A stretch of 64,000 nucleotides of DNA, taken from the NCBI GenBank assembly GCA_963850345.1, contig CAWKKW010000008.1, forward strand, positions 1 through 64,000, in the 5' to 3' direction. The notes beneath the pieces are model-generated. The model was not told the origin of the DNA. It worked only from the letters and a program-made list of their open reading frames with translations, and searched no databases. Each line of letters starts with the position of its first letter. The stretch's first letter is position 1. A program made the position numbers and the translations under genes. The stretch is from CAWKKW01 sp963850345. Its GTDB lineage: Bacteria; Acidobacteriota; Terriglobia; Terriglobales; Acidobacteriaceae. Of the stretch, positions 61,595 to 64,000 are shown in pieces.

Positions 61595-62785
61595 TTACCC
61601 GCGCGAGGGCACGACCTTGAGAATTTCGCGTGCGATCACCATCCGTTGAATTTCGCTGGTGCCTTCGCCGATGGTGCACAGCTTCACGTCGCGATAGAAC
61701 TTCTCGGCTGGGTAGTCTTTGATGAATCCGTATCCGCCATGGAGCTGAACTGCCTCATCGCAGATTCTCACTGCCACCTCGCTGGCGAAGAGCTTGGCCA
61801 TCGACGATTCGCGGGTGACCTTGTGGCCGGCGTCTTTTAAAACGGCAGCCCGCTGGGTGAGCAACCGTGCCGCGTCCAATTCCGTCGCCATATCTGCCAG
61901 CTTCCACTGGATACCCTGAAACTCCGCGATCGCCTTGCCGAACTGCCTGCGCTCCTTGACATACCGAAGTGATGCGTCAAGCGCACCGCGCGCAATGCCC
62001 AATGAGAGAGCGGCGATCGAGATGCGGCCGCCATCGAGCACGCGCATCGAATCCACAAAGCCTTCGCCCTCGAGGCCCAGCAGGTTCTCTTCGGGTATCT
62101 CGCAATCTTCAAAGATGAGCTCCGACGTATCACTCGCGCGCAGTCCGAGTTTGTTTTCTTTCTTGCCGGGACGAAACCCCGGAGTGCCCTTCTCGACCAC
62201 AAACGCGGACAGCCCATGAGTTCCCTTGCTTCGATCCGTGACTGCGATAACCACTGCAACGTCCGCATAGTGGCCATTGGTAATGAACGTCTTATTGCCG
62301 TTCAGTACCCATTTGTTGCCCTTGCGTACCGCGGTGGTGCGAGCGCCCCCTGCGTCCGATCCTGAGCCCGGTTCGGTCAGGCCCCAGGCCCCCAGCCATT
62401 CGCCGCTCGCCAGTTTCGGCACATACTTTCGCCGCTGCGCTTCGTCGCCCGCCAGGAAAATATGGTTCGTGCCGAGAGAGTTGTGGGCCGCTACGATGAT
62501 GCCGATCGAACCATCCACGGCCGACAGTTCCTCGATGGCCAGGGCGTAGTCCACATAGCCCAGGCCCGCTCCGCCGTACTCGACCGGGAAGATAATGCCC
62601 AATAAACCCATCTGCCCAAGCTGCTTCACGACGTCTGCCGGGAACTCGCTGGCTTCGTCCCACCGCATCACGTTGGGCGCGATCTCTCGCGCGGCGAACT
62701 CACGAATCTCGCGCCGCAGTTGCTGTTGGTCTTCAGTCAATTCGAAGGGGTAGGTCGTGGTCGATTCTGCCGCAGGTGCGGTCAT
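61595..62785 (-). CDS. Acyl-CoA dehydrogenase
   Basis: 396 residues; GGAG seven bases before the ATG at 62785. The N-terminal helices (DQQQLRREIREFAAREIAP) are followed by LPVEYGG-like IIFPVEYGGAGLGYVDY, the FAD/substrate segment GAWGLTEPGSGSDAGGARTTA, and ERRQFGKAIAEFQGIQWKLADMA. The end is QLHGGYGFIKDYPAEKFYRDVKLCTIGEGTSEIQRMVIAREIL; the Glu in the GEGTSE segment is in the catalytic-base position of short/branched-chain enzymes. It oxidises acyl-CoA to enoyl-CoA. Standing alone without beta-oxidation neighbours, it does not show its chain-length preference. Confidence 0.94.
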   Translation of the reverse strand: MTAPAAESTTTYPFELTEDQQQLRREIREFAAREIAPNVMRWDEASEFPADVVKQLGQMGLLGIIFPVEYGGAGLGYVDYALAIEELSAVDGSIGIIVAAHNSLGTNHIFLAGDEAQRRKYVPKLASGEWLGAWGLTEPGSGSDAGGARTTAVRKGNKWVLNGNKTFITNGHYADVAVVIAVTDRSKGTHGLSAFVVEKGTPGFRPGKKENKLGLRASDTSELIFEDCEIPEENLLGLEGEGFVDSMRVLDGGRISIAALSLGIARGALDASLRYVKERRQFGKAIAEFQGIQWKLADMATELDAARLLTQRAAVLKDAGHKVTRESSMAKLFASEVAVRICDEAVQLHGGYGFIKDYPAEKFYRDVKLCTIGEGTSEIQRMVIAREILKVVPSRG

Positions 62786-63081
62786 TCGGGGCTCCAGTTC
62801 TCAGATTCTTAGTGTCACAGCCTGCGCTCATGGGATTCCGAGTTCAGAGCGTGGAAAACCTGTGATGCTACCATCCCGCGCACAAGCTTGTCGCAGGCGG
62901 TGGTCCCATGAAAGCACCACACGGGTGTTAAAGGGTGAGCAGCGCCCAAGTCTACTCCGGCATCCAAATCCGAGAAGAACAGACGGTCAGCGCCCGATTG
63001 CTATTTTTTTGCGGGAAAGCTGCTGAAGCTGCGTGGCTTGAGGCAGTCTCGACCCAGTTCCCTGGAGAAAGAAGAGGCACG

Positions 63082-64000
63082 ATGACCACGCTCCCGCGCG
63101 ACCAAGTGAAGGAAGGGCGCGTTACCACGGGTATCCGCGGACTGGACGACATTCTAGGCGGGGGTCTCCCCGACAACCACCTGTACCTGCTCGAAGGCGA
63201 CCCGGGAACCGGCAAGACCACGATTGCCCTGCAATTTCTGCTGACTGGCCTCCAACGGGCTGAGAAGGTCCTGTACATCACTCTTTCGGAGTCGCAGCGT
63301 GAGCTCCATGACGTAGCACGGTCGCATGGATGGTCCCTCGAGGGGCTACCCATCTTCGAGATGACTCCGCCTGAGGACGACCTGAGTCCGGAAGCGCAGT
63401 ACACCGTCTTTCATCCCTCCGAAGTAGAGCTCTCTGACACGATCGCCTCGATTCTCACGCAGGTTGACCAGGTGAATCCGCGCCGCGTGGTCTTTGACTC
63501 CCTATCGGAGTTGCGAATGTTGGCCCGCGACCCGCTGCGCTATCGGCGGCAGATACTCGCCTTGAAGCGCTACTTCTCTGGCCGCCACTGCACCGTGCTG
63601 CTCCTCGACGATCGGACCTCCGAAGGCAATCATCTGGAGCTCCAGAGCATCGCGCATGGAGTGCTCATGATGCAAAACCTGGAGCGTGACTTCGGCGTCA
63701 AGCGCAGGCGGATTGAAGTGCGCAAGATGCGCGGCTGCAAATTTCGCGAGGGCTTTCACGACTACACCATTGAAACCGGCGGGGTGACCATCTATCCGCG
63801 GATGATTGCCGCGGAACACGTGGGCGACCTCCCGAGACATGAGGTCAAGAGCGGACTCCAGGAGCTGGATGATCTTTTGGGCGGCGGCCTCGGAACCGGC
63901 ACCAGTGCGCTCTTGATGGGGCCAGCCGGCTGCGGCAAATCGACCATTGCCACGAAGTACGCGCTCGCAGCAGCCCTGCGCCGCGAGGTTGCCGTCTTCT
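63082..64000 (+). CDS. KaiC-like double RecA/ATPase protein (5' part, runs off window)
   Basis: The first about 306 codons of a gene that is still open at the window edge. The ATG at 63082 has AGAGG five bases upstream. Domain 1: RVTTGIRGLDDILGGGLPDNHLYLLEG with Walker A GDPGTGKTT, acidic pair region YITLSESQRELHD, and Walker B VVFDSLSEL. The sequence continues KMRGCKFREGFHDYTIETGGVTIYPR. Domain 2 begins SGLQELDDLLGGGLGTGTSALLMGPAGCGKSTIATKYAL, a second P-loop. KaiC-type proteins outside cyanobacteria often act in stress or signalling rather than a clock. No kaiA or kaiB gene is in view. A C-terminal kinase or PAS extension cannot be excluded. Confidence 0.92.
   Translation, partial: MTTLPRDQVKEGRVTTGIRGLDDILGGGLPDNHLYLLEGDPGTGKTTIALQFLLTGLQRAEKVLYITLSESQRELHDVARSHGWSLEGLPIFEMTPPEDDLSPEAQYTVFHPSEVELSDTIASILTQVDQVNPRRVVFDSLSELRMLARDPLRYRRQILALKRYFSGRHCTVLLLDDRTSEGNHLELQSIAHGVLMMQNLERDFGVKRRRIEVRKMRGCKFREGFHDYTIETGGVTIYPRMIAAEHVGDLPRHEVKSGLQELDDLLGGGLGTGTSALLMGPAGCGKSTIATKYALAAALRREVAVF

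Overview
The window looks like chromosomal DNA of a GC-rich, Gram-negative soil bacterium, most likely an acidobacterium of the Acidobacteriaceae/Terriglobia type. This is inferred from gene content and was not tested by a search. The signs are many secreted glycoside hydrolases and DUF1080/SMP-30 proteins, a signal-peptide-bearing methyltransferase, a YgfZ-DUF1844-MBL-ribF row, sigma-54 activators, an RND pump and meso-DAP peptidoglycan genes. There are three tRNA genes and no rRNA or CRISPR array.

Layout. 1-2241: the right end of an integrated element (small protein, excisionase-like HTH protein, tyrosine recombinase) abutting the 3' end of tRNA-Glu. 2848-7193: an RND efflux adaptor and pump, the pump broken by one extra base. 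7242-20398: a carbohydrate-oriented accessory region with a DUF1080 protein, a DUF3300 protein, a UPF0303 protein, a GH36/clan-D-like enzyme, a GH51 arabinofuranosidase, a secreted methyltransferase, an SMP-30 lactonase and a frameshifted TIM-barrel hydrolase. 20642-24388: two tRNA-Leu genes around two uncharacterised proteins. 24499-31052: a plus-strand row of DUF3467, GT-C glycosyltransferase, TPR protein, NfeD protease, slipin and SPOR protein, several of which overlap by ATGA. 39173-31039 (minus strand): a tightly packed probable eight-gene operon of mtnP, PfkB kinase, GT-C protein, mgtC, dapF, ldcA, mpl and plsC. It joins methylthioadenosine salvage, DAP synthesis, murein-peptide recycling and phospholipid acylation. 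39548-42823: a haloperoxidase-type PAP2 protein convergent with a secreted metallopeptidase. 42905-46543: ygfZ, DUF1844, MBL hydrolase and ribF. 46806-52093: a sigma-54 signalling block. 52444-55644: rph, class II FBP aldolase and a LacD-type aldolase. 55766-56992: a PadR regulator with a large palindromic operator and a coupled membrane protein. 57095-64000: guaA, a GH3 beta-glucosidase, an acyl-CoA dehydrogenase and the start of a KaiC-like double-ATPase gene that runs off the window.

The most unusual parts are three. (1) The sigma-54 block pairs a canonical soluble histidine kinase and NtrC-type regulator with an activator whose receiver Asp is Asn, and with a small protein that looks like a degenerate receiver plus a DHp-like helix pair whose phospho-His position is Glu. 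Spaced near-palindromic repeats lie in the same block. (2) Two opposed arrays of a 15-bp unit fill the gap between the convergent rph and fba genes. (3) A 38-bp palindrome lies just upstream of the padR start.

Four conserved genes (the RND pump, the TIM-barrel hydrolase, dapF and one GT-C protein) each carry one frame break in otherwise intact coding sequence. Four in 64 kb suggests draft-quality sequence at least as much as real gene decay, so phenotype inferences from these breaks should wait for raw-read inspection.
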